The notes: generated from the letters alone by a model not told the origin. DNA of 7,889 nucleotides from Paracoccaceae bacterium (GCA_002401045.1 NVSA01000082.1:1519-9407); one strand, 5' to 3'; positions 1-7,730 are shown, numbered from the stretch's first letter. Program-made: numbers and translations.

Positions 1-93
1 ACCGTAGCCAAGTACCTGGCCACAACAGTAGGCCTGCCGGCCGATGAGGCAGGAGGGCAGAGTGAACAGGTCAATGAACCTACAGTTTTATGA
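1..93 (+). CDS. 3' end of an unidentified gene (partial)
   Basis: Reading from base 1 in frame 1, the + strand stays open for 30 codons and stops at TGA (91-93). The other two + frames hit stops within 42 bases. The predicted tail begins TVAKYLATTVGLPADEAGG and ends NEPTVL; it is hydrophilic and looks like a flexible C-terminus. I do not recognise the family. The first 60 bases contain 39 G or C, clearly richer than the genes to the right, so the base composition differs from its neighbours. It is convergent with the propeller/PKD gene, and the two coding ends overlap by 14 bases. The 5' part lies outside the window. An open frame this short could occur by chance, so the call rests on the frame, the composition and the close tail-to-tail packing. 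Confidence 0.45.
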   Translation, partial: TVAKYLATTVGLPADEAGGQSEQVNEPTVL

Positions 94-1735
94 CCTCCCT
101 TTTAAGGGTGGTTTCCCCCTGTAGGATCTGCAAGTAGTACAAACCTTTCGGTAGGTCCGTTAAATCCATTACAATGTTATTTGATACTGTCATACGCTGA
201 TCAAGCACCAACTCGCCCAGGACGTTGTAAGCGGTGAGCGTAGCCGGTTCAGCGGATAGACCGGTTAATGTGATCAACCCGGTTGTTGGGTTTGGATATA
301 TTTGAATATTACCTTCTCTGGAGTAGACTTCCTGTACACCCACAGGTATGGATACCTGTACAGTATTAAAAGTAATGCTCGTATCCCCACAAGCTGCTGC
401 TGTTAAAGTGACTACATAGATGCTTGAATCCTGATAGCTATGTGAAGGATTGCTCTCTGTACTAAAATTACCATCTCCAAAGTTCCACAAATACGTTTCT
501 GCTTGTTGACTTTGATTAATAAAGGAGACGGTAAGCGTATCCGAAGTAGAGGTGAAATTGGCTTGTGGCGGGGTATCATAACCGAGGCAGTTCGTTTTAA
601 CCACCCAGGTATCCTGTGTAGGTGCAGCAGCATAACCAGACATGATGAATCCCCCATCCAGTGTTGCTCGTAAAGACCAAAATTGCTGTGATAAACTATC
701 TGGAACTGAGAACTTCCTTGACCACAAACTATCTCCATTAGGCGCTACCTTAAGTAACCATCCGCTTGATATGCCCTGTTCATTATCTGCTTTACCGGCT
801 GCAACAATACTTCCATCCGGTAATTCTATTGCTTGGTTAAACCAGTCATTTTGCGAGCTTCCTATATAAGTACTTTCCCATAATACTGAATCTCCGGTAC
901 TGTTGAGCTTTGCTAAATATCCATCTCTTCCCGCACCAACCAGCTCATCCTTGCCAGCTATAACAATATATCCTCCATCTATTGATTGAAGGGCAAAACA
1001 CCCTATATTCAGATTAACATTGATCGCTTTAGTCCATTCAATACCACCAATGGCATTAGTTTTTATTACCCATATAAACTCCCCACCTTGTGATAAACTA
1101 GCGCCCAAAACATATCCTCCATCACTTGTCACATCAACAGTAAGGCCTGCATCTAAATTCCCAATTCCGTCGTACGTTGTATCCCATTCCAAATTCCCTA
1201 AACTATCGGTCTTAACTAAATAAACATCACCTGAAGGATCGCCAAAACTACCAGTAGTACCTATAAGGATATATCCACCATCAGCAGTTTGCTCACAATC
1301 TTGTCCAATGTCCTGGTTCGCACCACCAAACCTTTTAGTCCAAAGCGTATCACCCAGGTTATCAAATTTCACGAGAATCATGTCATCAATACTGCTATCA
1401 GCAATATCTTCTACGGTACCACAAAAGGCGTAACCCCCATCATTTGTTTGAATAAATGAACCTCCCCCACCTGTAAAATAGACCTGCGGAGGTGGGCCAA
1501 ATACCTTAGACCAAAGCGTATCTCCAGTAAAATCCAATTTAATTAGCATGAGCATTCTTGCCTGTGTAGTAATGGCTTGGCCTAGAACCATGTAGCCATC
1601 ATCAACCTGAAGCGCAGCCGAAGCTACATCCCATTGCTCAAGATCATGGGTTTTATTGAAGTATGTAGATTGAGCCCAGATATTGGTACAACAGAAATGT
1701 ATTATAAAGAGTATTGCACAACTTCTGCTTATCAC
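80..1735 (-). CDS. T9SS-exported beta-propeller/PKD protein
   Basis: A predicted 551-residue secreted protein. Residues 1-22 form a signal peptide (hydrophobic core AILFIIHFCC, likely cleavage after IWA). Residues about 24-385 carry seven repeats with the signature DGGY/F followed by a small hydrophobic strand and Gly. The aromatic positions are 48, 102, 155, 208, 256 and 363, with a degenerate DGSI at 307-310. Linkers such as GDTLWSK and VKTDSLGNLEW precede the repeats, which fits a seven-bladed beta-propeller. Residues about 389-462 are a PKD domain with the hallmark YLWNFGDG (415-422) and HSY (432-434). Residues about 477-551 are a type A T9SS sorting domain (IYPNPTTG; GLYYLQI; ends REVIKL). 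The start is GTG: an in-frame TAA lies 18 bases upstream and the signal peptide begins directly after it. No Shine-Dalgarno is present. It lies 7 bases after the giant surface-protein gene and is probably co-transcribed with it. No catalytic motif is visible; binding or structural display on the cell surface is inferred. Confidence 0.9.
   Translation of the reverse strand: MISRSCAILFIIHFCCTNIWAQSTYFNKTHDLEQWDVASAALQVDDGYMVLGQAITTQARMLMLIKLDFTGDTLWSKVFGPPPQVYFTGGGGSFIQTNDGGYAFCGTVEDIADSSIDDMILVKFDNLGDTLWTKRFGGANQDIGQDCEQTADGGYILIGTTGSFGDPSGDVYLVKTDSLGNLEWDTTYDGIGNLDAGLTVDVTSDGGYVLGASLSQGGEFIWVIKTNAIGGIEWTKAINVNLNIGCFALQSIDGGYIVIAGKDELVGAGRDGYLAKLNSTGDSVLWESTYIGSSQNDWFNQAIELPDGSIVAAGKADNEQGISSGWLLKVAPNGDSLWSRKFSVPDSLSQQFWSLRATLDGGFIMSGYAAAPTQDTWVVKTNCLGYDTPPQANFTSTSDTLTVSFINQSQQAETYLWNFGDGNFSTESNPSHSYQDSSIYVVTLTAAACGDTSITFNTVQVSIPVGVQEVYSREGNIQIYPNPTTGLITLTGLSAEPATLTAYNVLGELVLDQRMTVSNNIVMDLTDLPKGLYYLQILQGETTLKREVIKL
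581..1666 (-). repeat. Seven-fold repeat encoding the propeller blades
   Basis: This part of the 551-residue protein gene is built from seven diverged units of about 144-162 bases, one per DGGY-type motif. At the DNA level only short blocks remain similar: for example, CCAAAGCGTATC (+ strand) recurs near 1340 and 1511, and ATATCCNCCATC recurs near 967, 1120 and 1269. The spacing of the conserved aromatic codon is 54, 53, 53, 48, 54 and 53 residues. The divergence suggests old internal duplication rather than recent expansion. Confidence 0.75.
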
Positions 1736-1742
1736 ATCCAGG

Positions 1743-4700
1743 TCATTTGATGATTACCATTTTTAGCGATTTTACCACCTTGTTACCATGTATGTAATTA
1801 CAGACGTATATACCAGGAGCTAAGTTGCTATTAAAGTATTCAATCTGGCCACTTCCGATCACCTTATACTTTGCAACCGCGTGACCAACGGTATTATAAA
1901 TGACGATCTCTCCATATTCTGTACTGAAGGGCAGTTGATAGGTAATAGTAGTAGATTCTTTGAATGGATTAGGCGCTAAAGTTATAGTGGGAATCCCAGC
2001 CAATTTTACATCCAAGCTCTTCAGTTCAGCTTCTTCCTCCTTTGTAAAACTCTCATCCGTATTCCCCGCCATTTTCAGACCTTGCTGATTGATCCTTTCA
2101 GGCTTCCTATTATACTTCTCTTTTTCAATCATTGCCAGAACTGTCTCAGCTTTTGTTGCTGCTTTTGTTTTGCTATCGGCCACATCTCGGATTACCAATT
2201 CATCCACTACGCTAATCTCTTTTAGGTTTTGTTCCTTTTCCTGAATCTCTATGAGTTTTTCGAATAGCTTTTTAAACTTTCTGTTCTCCCCATTTTTGGG
2301 AGGAATCTTCCTTAAATGCTTCCTTGCCTTTTCACTTTCCTTTGTGTGAACAAATTGAGCCACGAGTATCTTAGCCGATGTTACAGTGTTCAAACTTTGT
2401 AGCCTTTGTATCGCAAACTCAGTTTCTCCCCTGGAAATTGCAAACCTAATTAAACCATTGTGAAGCAATAATTTTTGCTTTGTATCTTTGGTTTTATTGA
2501 TCAAAGAAATAAATTTCCCCTTTACAACATTCCCATTTCCGGTTGTGTCTGGCCCAATATGGCCACCACCTCCTCCTCCAGTTACGAACAAATCAGGACA
2601 GGCGGCATCAATATTTGCAGTATCCATAACAGTTCCTCCACAAGGTAATGCGGTCACGCCCCCACTATTGCAGGTCGGTGCAACCGTTGAGTGTGTATTG
2701 TAAATGAAGGCAGGAACAGACCCATCCTTAAAAATGTGCTCTTGTCCACTACATCCTGAATGGAACAGGTTACCAGCAGGAGATTCATCATCATTGAAAA
2801 CACATCCTCCCTGCTCATCGAGAGTTCCTGAAGTAACCGCCCAATCAAATGAACTTACATCAGCATATTGATTGCATCGAATCTGTAGTAGACTATTGTC
2901 TTGTTCCATCTGAGAAGCTACACTAAATGCACCAGTAAAGTCATTCTTATAGACATCTCCCCCCATACCGTCAGAGTTTCGTACCACAACACCATAAGTG
3001 TTATCCGTCACCACGTTATCAGTATTAATATTGTTCTTGGTGACAATAAATCCAGTAGTGTTTAACATAAACACTGCCCAAGTTGGGAATGTATCCAATC
3101 CAATTATTTCTCCATCCAATACGTTGAACGTATTGCTGCTTATATCATCGAAATTATTGCCTTGACAGGTAATCCCTTGTCTTGTCCCTGTAAATGTATT
3201 GTTCCGCATAATTATTCCGGCAACTATCCCTGTTCCAGAAGCATCAACACCTTTTGTCAAGCTGAGGAATGTATTGGAATTAGCAATATATCCGGCATCG
3301 AAACTTTGTATTCCAGTTGACCTTTTATCCAAATCAAGCAGATTGGTATTATTAAACGTGTTGCCTATGACCGTAGCACCATCAATTCGGTCAATGTTAA
3401 TAAATATGTCTGTTCCCAGTCCAGGATATCGTTGCTGGTCCGCCATCAGCGCATCGTTGATAAATGTACAACCAAGAATTTCACTTTCGCTGGGATAATT
3501 GGATTTCCCAAGGCCGATACTTCCCCAACAATTAATAAACTCTGAATTAGAAGCCTTAACAATTCCTGCCCCCAAGTTTAGGTTAAAGCCACCAAACCCC
3601 GGAGGGCTGTGAAATGCCAAAACACCAGCGTGTGCATTTTTGATTATTGAATTATTTTGAATCGTAACTTTCCCATGATCCAGAGTATTAATAGGGCAGT
3701 TTTTACAAAGATCACCCCACACCTGAATGCCTGACCACATTCGACTGTCGCAGTCATTGATCGTGGTTAACGTGGAATTATTCACCACCAACTCACCACC
3801 AGGGGCAACTAATATTCCTGTTACGGGCACACCAACATCAGGAACAGGTTGGTCACGATGAGGGCCAAATTCAACCGTTGTGTTAGTAATAGTGAGTTTT
3901 GCTCCCGGGTCTATTATTAATAGATTTTTTATTTTTTTTGGCGTTGTCCATACTACGTTTCCGGTGATTGTATGATCGATATAGTTGTATGGTCCTGCAT
4001 TAACGGTTACTGAATGAAGTTGTGAACACCCACTTACCGTGTCTGTTGTGGTTAGCTCATAAAAAGTTGTAAAATTGGGGTCGGTCAAAGGATTGGCTAT
4101 GTTTGGATCGCTTAAACCAACTGGCGGAGTCCAGGAATAGATGTAATTAGGATTTACAATATCTGGACCAATAACCCCTGTACATTGATTAGCACTGATT
4201 TCTACTAACGGTATAGAATCGGAAATTACTACAAATGTGGTTGGCAGGAAAACACACCCGAACATATCTGATACGGTGACATAATAGACACCGCCACTTA
4301 GTCCAGAGATGGATTGGGTTGTATCACCAGTACTCCAATTGTATGAATATGGTGGTTGACCCATGATGGGGTTAATAGTTATCGAACCATTTGAGGCTAT
4401 ACATGATGAAGAATTAGATATATCTGCATCTAATGTACTTACAAATAGTGGTAAAAAATCAACAAAAACACTCTCGGTAACAATTGAATTTGCTGCATCC
4501 GTTACAGTCACTTCATACCAGCCGGTGCACAGACCCACTGCGGTTGCTGTAGTTTGCATCAACGAATCATTCCACTGATACGTTAGTGGAGCTACTCCTC
4601 CGCAATAGACCACTGTTGCGGTTCCGTTACAAGAGTCAATGCAAGTTACTGCAGTTGAAAAAATTGAATCAGTTGTTGAAAAAGTGTCAGTACCAACATA

Positions 4701-7577
4701 AACAGAGATACAACTACTATTGTTACTAAGTCCCTCTTCTATTTCAGCGATTGACACAAGTTGCGCACAGTTCTCAACTATCACACCACACGAAGAATTC
4801 AGAGTTGCAACAAAAATAATACTCTCACTTTGAGCCGTATCAATATTGGCAAAGGTCACCGTTATAGTGTTGTTATTTATGACTACGGTTCCCCCAGGCG
4901 CTACACCCGCGGTGATAATAGCCTCGTTAGGCAGAATATCCTCTACAATGACATTCGTGGCCGGGGCATCTCCAGTGTTCGTCACGAAAATAGAGTAGGT
5001 TACAGTACCCCCGTCAGCAATGGAATCAATATTGGCAGTTTTGAGTATTGAAATGTCAGTCGAAGCCACTGTGATATCTGCACATAAATCATCCAGTGCT
5101 AAATTGCTGCAGTTGCCCCCACTTGTTAAAAATGTGCAATTACTGATTGGCTCATTGGGTACTACGTTGCTATCAATCCTCGCACTTACAAAGAGCGTAT
5201 CACACATTCCTAGTAAAAGAGTATCAATTGTGTCAGTTGGAAATGAACTGAACGTACTGGAGATTAATGTCAATCCAGGAGGCAGTAAATCCTCAACCAC
5301 AATTAGAAAGCCATCTTTAACAGAATCAATATTGCACACACTTATTTCATAGGTAACGGTATCGCCATGTTTAAATGGAGCTGTACTAACTACCGTTTTA
5401 TCAACAACGATAATAGGCTGGATCGTGTCTGATTCAAACAATCTAACATCGTCTATAATAAAAGATATTTGCCCACCACCTGATGGAAATCTAGGTTCTA
5501 TTACTAAAAACTGTTCTTGGGTCGAAGGTACCGGGGGGGCAGTAAATTGCAATTCAAATTCTGTCCAAGTACCAATCGTTGGGTTAATCCCTGTGACCTG
5601 ATCCACCGCATCAGCAACAATATTGTATGACACTGGAGTTGGTGCTTTCCCAGGAAATGGTACGGAGAGCCCTCCAATGGCCATCGAATCAGTTAGGAAG
5701 ATCATTAATGTATCCACACCCGTATTTCCTCTCGGATAAACCCATATAGTTAGGGTGTACTGCTTACCTGAAGTCAGCGTATCGATCAAGCGTGTGGTCA
5801 CTCCTTCAATATATCCAGTGCCACTTCCATTGGAGATTAATCCAATGTATCTATTATTTGGCGAATCATGAGTTTCTACACCTGGACCACTCGTCCCAGC
5901 GTGAATGTTATTCGGTATATCGAACCAATTGGGATTAGTAGTTGGCTGCGGATTGCACTGTTGCACGCCTCTTACACATAGGTCAGGTGTAGCATTAGAC
6001 GCAAACCAATTGTTCACAACGGTATTGGGAAATCCATTCAACGAGCTTGTGCTTAATCCAGGCGGAGCACATGGATCAATTCCCGCTTCAAAGCTTCCAT
6101 TGCATACGTATCCGCATAGGTCATCTGGACAAAAATCGCCCAATACTTCAACATATACATCTACGGTATTAATAATATTGACTAAAGAATCAGCTGTAAA
6201 ATTGTGCTCAAGGCAGTATTGGAGATGAGCAGTGCCAATAAAGTTGGAATCTGGAGTATAACATATTGTACCCCCATTAATTGTAGCGTTACCACCGCCA
6301 GTAAGAATCAGTACACCTGGAGGTGATACGGCGCCAGTACATAAGTCTTGAGCGCAACTACCTATAAACATTGTCCCGGTTGGATTGTTATCGTTCGCTA
6401 AGACATCAATACAAACCTGTTGGCCAATTGTAGTAGTGTCAGAATCAGGGTTTCCGGTGGGGAAATTTGCACCGGCAAAAGGTAAATTTGCATTATTGAT
6501 CGTGTAGCCTAAATCCTCTAATACCTCAATTTCAGGTTGCGTATAAAACCGATCATTGCCTCCTGAAGTGGATGCGCGCATAATGAACCTGAAATTTGAT
6601 CTATCCTCATCAAAATGGCTGAAACTGCTAGTGTTAAAAACCGGTGGTGGTGAAAGGGCATATGGGTCAGAAAATACTGGTTGTTGCTGGGTATTACCCG
6701 CCTCAAAATACCAACAACCAATAAGGTCATTTGGTGCAGTTCCCGTGAAAGTAGAAGATCCATTTATCAGATTAAATGAAACCGTTGGGTCCATTAGGAA
6801 CTGATCATAAATAGTGTACGGGCCATTAATTGACCCCGTTATTCCACTGACCCCTGTCGCACTAATAAATGAAGCAATGCCAAGTGCATGAGTTATTTCA
6901 TGAAGCACTATTGAGTAAAGGTCAATTTGTCCAACTGCGCATTGCGTATTACATGAATTCCATTCTATTGTATCTGTGCTCAGGAATTTCGGGCCAAAGT
7001 CCATTTCAATTGTTGCATCATATGTCGTAGAATCATTATCGGGATCCGCCCCTCCTAAATTGACAACTCTTTCCCATATAAATCCACCGACAAACCCAGT
7101 TACAACTGTATCAAAATAAAGAGCTGATGCCGCACCAAGTGCACCCGTACCAGTAGTATCCGAAACGGTAAACAATATCTCAGGGTTTGCTCCTCCTAGG
7201 TCAATTACGCTGGCAACATAACTGAATACTGCACAAACGGTGTTTCTTCTTTCTTCTCCTACCGTTATCGAGGGATCACAAGGAGATTGACTTTGATCAT
7301 CAAACCCAAGACCGTTTCCAAGAATCACATCTTCGAAATCCACGATAAAACCGCTACAATTGATCGCCTGGTTAGAAGTCTTCAGAAGACTAAAATTAGT
7401 AGGGGTATATATGTTATTGAATCTGTCAATCAACTTCCCCGAAGGGGTTACTGGGGGATTGGGAGTAATGTTGTCGATAGGTATCTGAAGAGGGTCTTGA
7501 CTGAGTCCACATTTAAAGATGAACAAAACTGCAATAGTTGTCAGTGTGATCTTAATGGTTGAAGTGGTGCTGTGCAT
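1743..7577 (-). CDS. Giant multidomain T9SS surface protein with metalloprotease-like domain
   Basis: A predicted 1944-residue secreted mosaic. Residues 1 to about 26 are a signal peptide. About 70-360 is a zinc-metalloprotease-like domain: HEITHALG (226-233), then FSHFDE with H321, an IM Met-turn candidate (M333) and LEDLGYTI (353-360), resembling leishmanolysin-type (M8) peptidases. About 378-478 is an Ig-like domain (VLANDN; YTPDSNFIGTA). About 491-716 is a jelly-roll-like domain (CNGSFE to IDDVRLFE). About 722-835 and 840-960 are DUF11 repeats (HGDTVTYEISVCN; DGGTVTYSIFVTNTG). About 979-1039 and 1050-1118 are SprB-like repeats, and 1127-1192 is another Ig/PKD-like unit. About 1200-1560 is a right-handed parallel beta-helix (WSGIQVWG, IQNNSIIKNAHAGV, repeated N-N-T-F turns). 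A six-glycine linker (1667-1672) leads to a Lys/Glu-rich helical stretch (about 1686-1860). About 1866-1944 is a T9SS sorting domain (LAPNPF; PGIYVCNY; ends KMVIIK). The mature protein has 46 cysteines. Adhesion and possible surface proteolysis are inferred; the substrate is unknown. The ATG is supported by the signal peptide. Confidence 0.92.
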   Translation of the reverse strand: MHSTTSTIKITLTTIAVLFIFKCGLSQDPLQIPIDNITPNPPVTPSGKLIDRFNNIYTPTNFSLLKTSNQAINCSGFIVDFEDVILGNGLGFDDQSQSPCDPSITVGEERRNTVCAVFSYVASVIDLGGANPEILFTVSDTTGTGALGAASALYFDTVVTGFVGGFIWERVVNLGGADPDNDSTTYDATIEMDFGPKFLSTDTIEWNSCNTQCAVGQIDLYSIVLHEITHALGIASFISATGVSGITGSINGPYTIYDQFLMDPTVSFNLINGSSTFTGTAPNDLIGCWYFEAGNTQQQPVFSDPYALSPPPVFNTSSFSHFDEDRSNFRFIMRASTSGGNDRFYTQPEIEVLEDLGYTINNANLPFAGANFPTGNPDSDTTTIGQQVCIDVLANDNNPTGTMFIGSCAQDLCTGAVSPPGVLILTGGGNATINGGTICYTPDSNFIGTAHLQYCLEHNFTADSLVNIINTVDVYVEVLGDFCPDDLCGYVCNGSFEAGIDPCAPPGLSTSSLNGFPNTVVNNWFASNATPDLCVRGVQQCNPQPTTNPNWFDIPNNIHAGTSGPGVETHDSPNNRYIGLISNGSGTGYIEGVTTRLIDTLTSGKQYTLTIWVYPRGNTGVDTLMIFLTDSMAIGGLSVPFPGKAPTPVSYNIVADAVDQVTGINPTIGTWTEFELQFTAPPVPSTQEQFLVIEPRFPSGGGQISFIIDDVRLFESDTIQPIIVVDKTVVSTAPFKHGDTVTYEISVCNIDSVKDGFLIVVEDLLPPGLTLISSTFSSFPTDTIDTLLLGMCDTLFVSARIDSNVVPNEPISNCTFLTSGGNCSNLALDDLCADITVASTDISILKTANIDSIADGGTVTYSIFVTNTGDAPATNVIVEDILPNEAIITAGVAPGGTVVINNNTITVTFANIDTAQSESIIFVATLNSSCGVIVENCAQLVSIAEIEEGLSNNSSCISVYVGTDTFSTTDSIFSTAVTCIDSCNGTATVVYCGGVAPLTYQWNDSLMQTTATAVGLCTGWYEVTVTDAANSIVTESVFVDFLPLFVSTLDADISNSSSCIASNGSITINPIMGQPPYSYNWSTGDTTQSISGLSGGVYYVTVSDMFGCVFLPTTFVVISDSIPLVEISANQCTGVIGPDIVNPNYIYSWTPPVGLSDPNIANPLTDPNFTTFYELTTTDTVSGCSQLHSVTVNAGPYNYIDHTITGNVVWTTPKKIKNLLIIDPGAKLTITNTTVEFGPHRDQPVPDVGVPVTGILVAPGGELVVNNSTLTTINDCDSRMWSGIQVWGDLCKNCPINTLDHGKVTIQNNSIIKNAHAGVLAFHSPPGFGGFNLNLGAGIVKASNSEFINCWGSIGLGKSNYPSESEILGCTFINDALMADQQRYPGLGTDIFINIDRIDGATVIGNTFNNTNLLDLDKRSTGIQSFDAGYIANSNTFLSLTKGVDASGTGIVAGIIMRNNTFTGTRQGITCQGNNFDDISSNTFNVLDGEIIGLDTFPTWAVFMLNTTGFIVTKNNINTDNVVTDNTYGVVVRNSDGMGGDVYKNDFTGAFSVASQMEQDNSLLQIRCNQYADVSSFDWAVTSGTLDEQGGCVFNDDESPAGNLFHSGCSGQEHIFKDGSVPAFIYNTHSTVAPTCNSGGVTALPCGGTVMDTANIDAACPDLFVTGGGGGGHIGPDTTGNGNVVKGKFISLINKTKDTKQKLLLHNGLIRFAISRGETEFAIQRLQSLNTVTSAKILVAQFVHTKESEKARKHLRKIPPKNGENRKFKKLFEKLIEIQEKEQNLKEISVVDELVIRDVADSKTKAATKAETVLAMIEKEKYNRKPERINQQGLKMAGNTDESFTKEEEAELKSLDVKLAGIPTITLAPNPFKESTTITYQLPFSTEYGEIVIYNTVGHAVAKYKVIGSGQIEYFNSNLAPGIYVCNYIHGNKVVKSLKMVIIK
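3925..3939. repeat. A8-T-A6 homopolymer tract in the giant gene
   Basis: On the coding strand eight A, one T and six A run together, encoding PKKIKN just as the beta-helix begins (about residues 1213-1218). Runs of this length are known sites of polymerase or transcriptional slippage. A one-base change would cut the protein off before the beta-helix and sorting domain. The frame is intact in this copy. Confidence 0.6.
5533..5539. repeat. G7/C7 homopolymer in the giant gene
   Basis: Seven G on the + strand (seven C in the coding direction) encode APPV at residues 680-683, inside the jelly-roll-like domain. Poly-G/C runs of about this length or longer are classical contingency loci in other bacteria. 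Seven is near the short end, so variation is possible but unproven. The frame is intact here. Confidence 0.5.
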
Positions 7578-7620
7578 AGTTCGGATATTTGATATTGAGA
7601 CTTGGCATAATATCGAACCC

Positions 7621-7628
7621 GAAATATA
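7621..7628 (-). promoter_or_regulatory. Weak candidate Bacteroidota -7 box
   Basis: On the - strand the sequence TATATTTC matches seven of eight positions of the Bacteroidota -7 consensus TAnnTTTG and lies about 43 bases upstream of the ATG of the giant gene. No good TTTG -33 element sits at the expected distance; only T-rich DNA from the terminator arm is there. Position between the terminator and the start codon is its main support. No Shine-Dalgarno sequence is seen before the ATG, as is normal for this phylum. Confidence 0.25.
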
Positions 7629-7644
7629 TGCAGAGAATATCTAA

Positions 7645-7672
7645 TAAAATAGAGTATAAACACTCTATTTTA
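7645..7672 (-). terminator. Probable factor-independent terminator (perfect 11-bp hairpin)
   Basis: Arms 7645-7655 and 7662-7672 are perfect reverse complements (TAAAATAGAGT/ACTCTATTTTA), with a 6-base loop (7656-7661). On the - strand the 3' arm runs into ATTTTATTAG, giving a short U-rich tail. It begins 58 bases after the stop codon of the upstream partial gene and 67 bases before the ATG of the giant gene, so it most likely ends the upstream transcript and separates it from the two-gene operon. The stem has only three G-C pairs, so strength may be modest. T-rich arms on both strands would also allow bidirectional action. Confidence 0.6.
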
Positions 7673-7679
7673 GAATGTT

Positions 7680-7696
7680 CATATTAATCGAATATG
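7680..7696. repeat. Short inverted repeat, possible operator or RNA stem
   Basis: CATATT (7680-7685) and AATATG (7691-7696) are perfect reverse complements around a 5-base centre, giving a 17-base dyad just beside the larger hairpin. It lies in the 3' untranslated part of the upstream gene, so it could be a second small RNA stem rather than a protein-binding site. In AT-rich DNA a dyad this short may be chance. Confidence 0.25.
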
Positions 7697-7730
7697 CTCA
7701 GGCATAAATCCCTACATGTAAATACGAGGT

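Noticed and set aside
33..53. CCTGCC/GGCAGG inverted repeat with a 9-base loop, as a terminator
   Set aside because: There is no T-tract on either side, and it lies within an open reading frame; it is more likely coding sequence.
412..738. A second - strand open frame inside the propeller/PKD gene
   Set aside because: It is in another frame across the PKD and last propeller repeats, with composition that does not look like a protein.
1998..2522. C-terminal helical domain as a polymorphic toxin tip
   Set aside because: A toxin tip would be at the extreme C-terminus with an immunity gene next to it. Here a T9SS sorting domain follows, and the next gene is another exported protein.
5020..5352. 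Open frame of about 110 codons on the + strand, and others like it (for example 4761-5051, 5905-6228, 3199-3498)
   Set aside because: They are antisense to clearly recognisable domains of the giant protein, have no recognisable motifs, and follow from its codon pattern.
6888..6920. Classical metzincin site HExxHxxGxxH
   Set aside because: The third His position is Ser; a remote His as in leishmanolysin-type enzymes fits better.
7578..7730. tRNA, small RNA or riboswitch in the intergenic region
   Set aside because: Only the terminator-like hairpin and a short dyad are visible; there is no cloverleaf or conserved riboswitch core.
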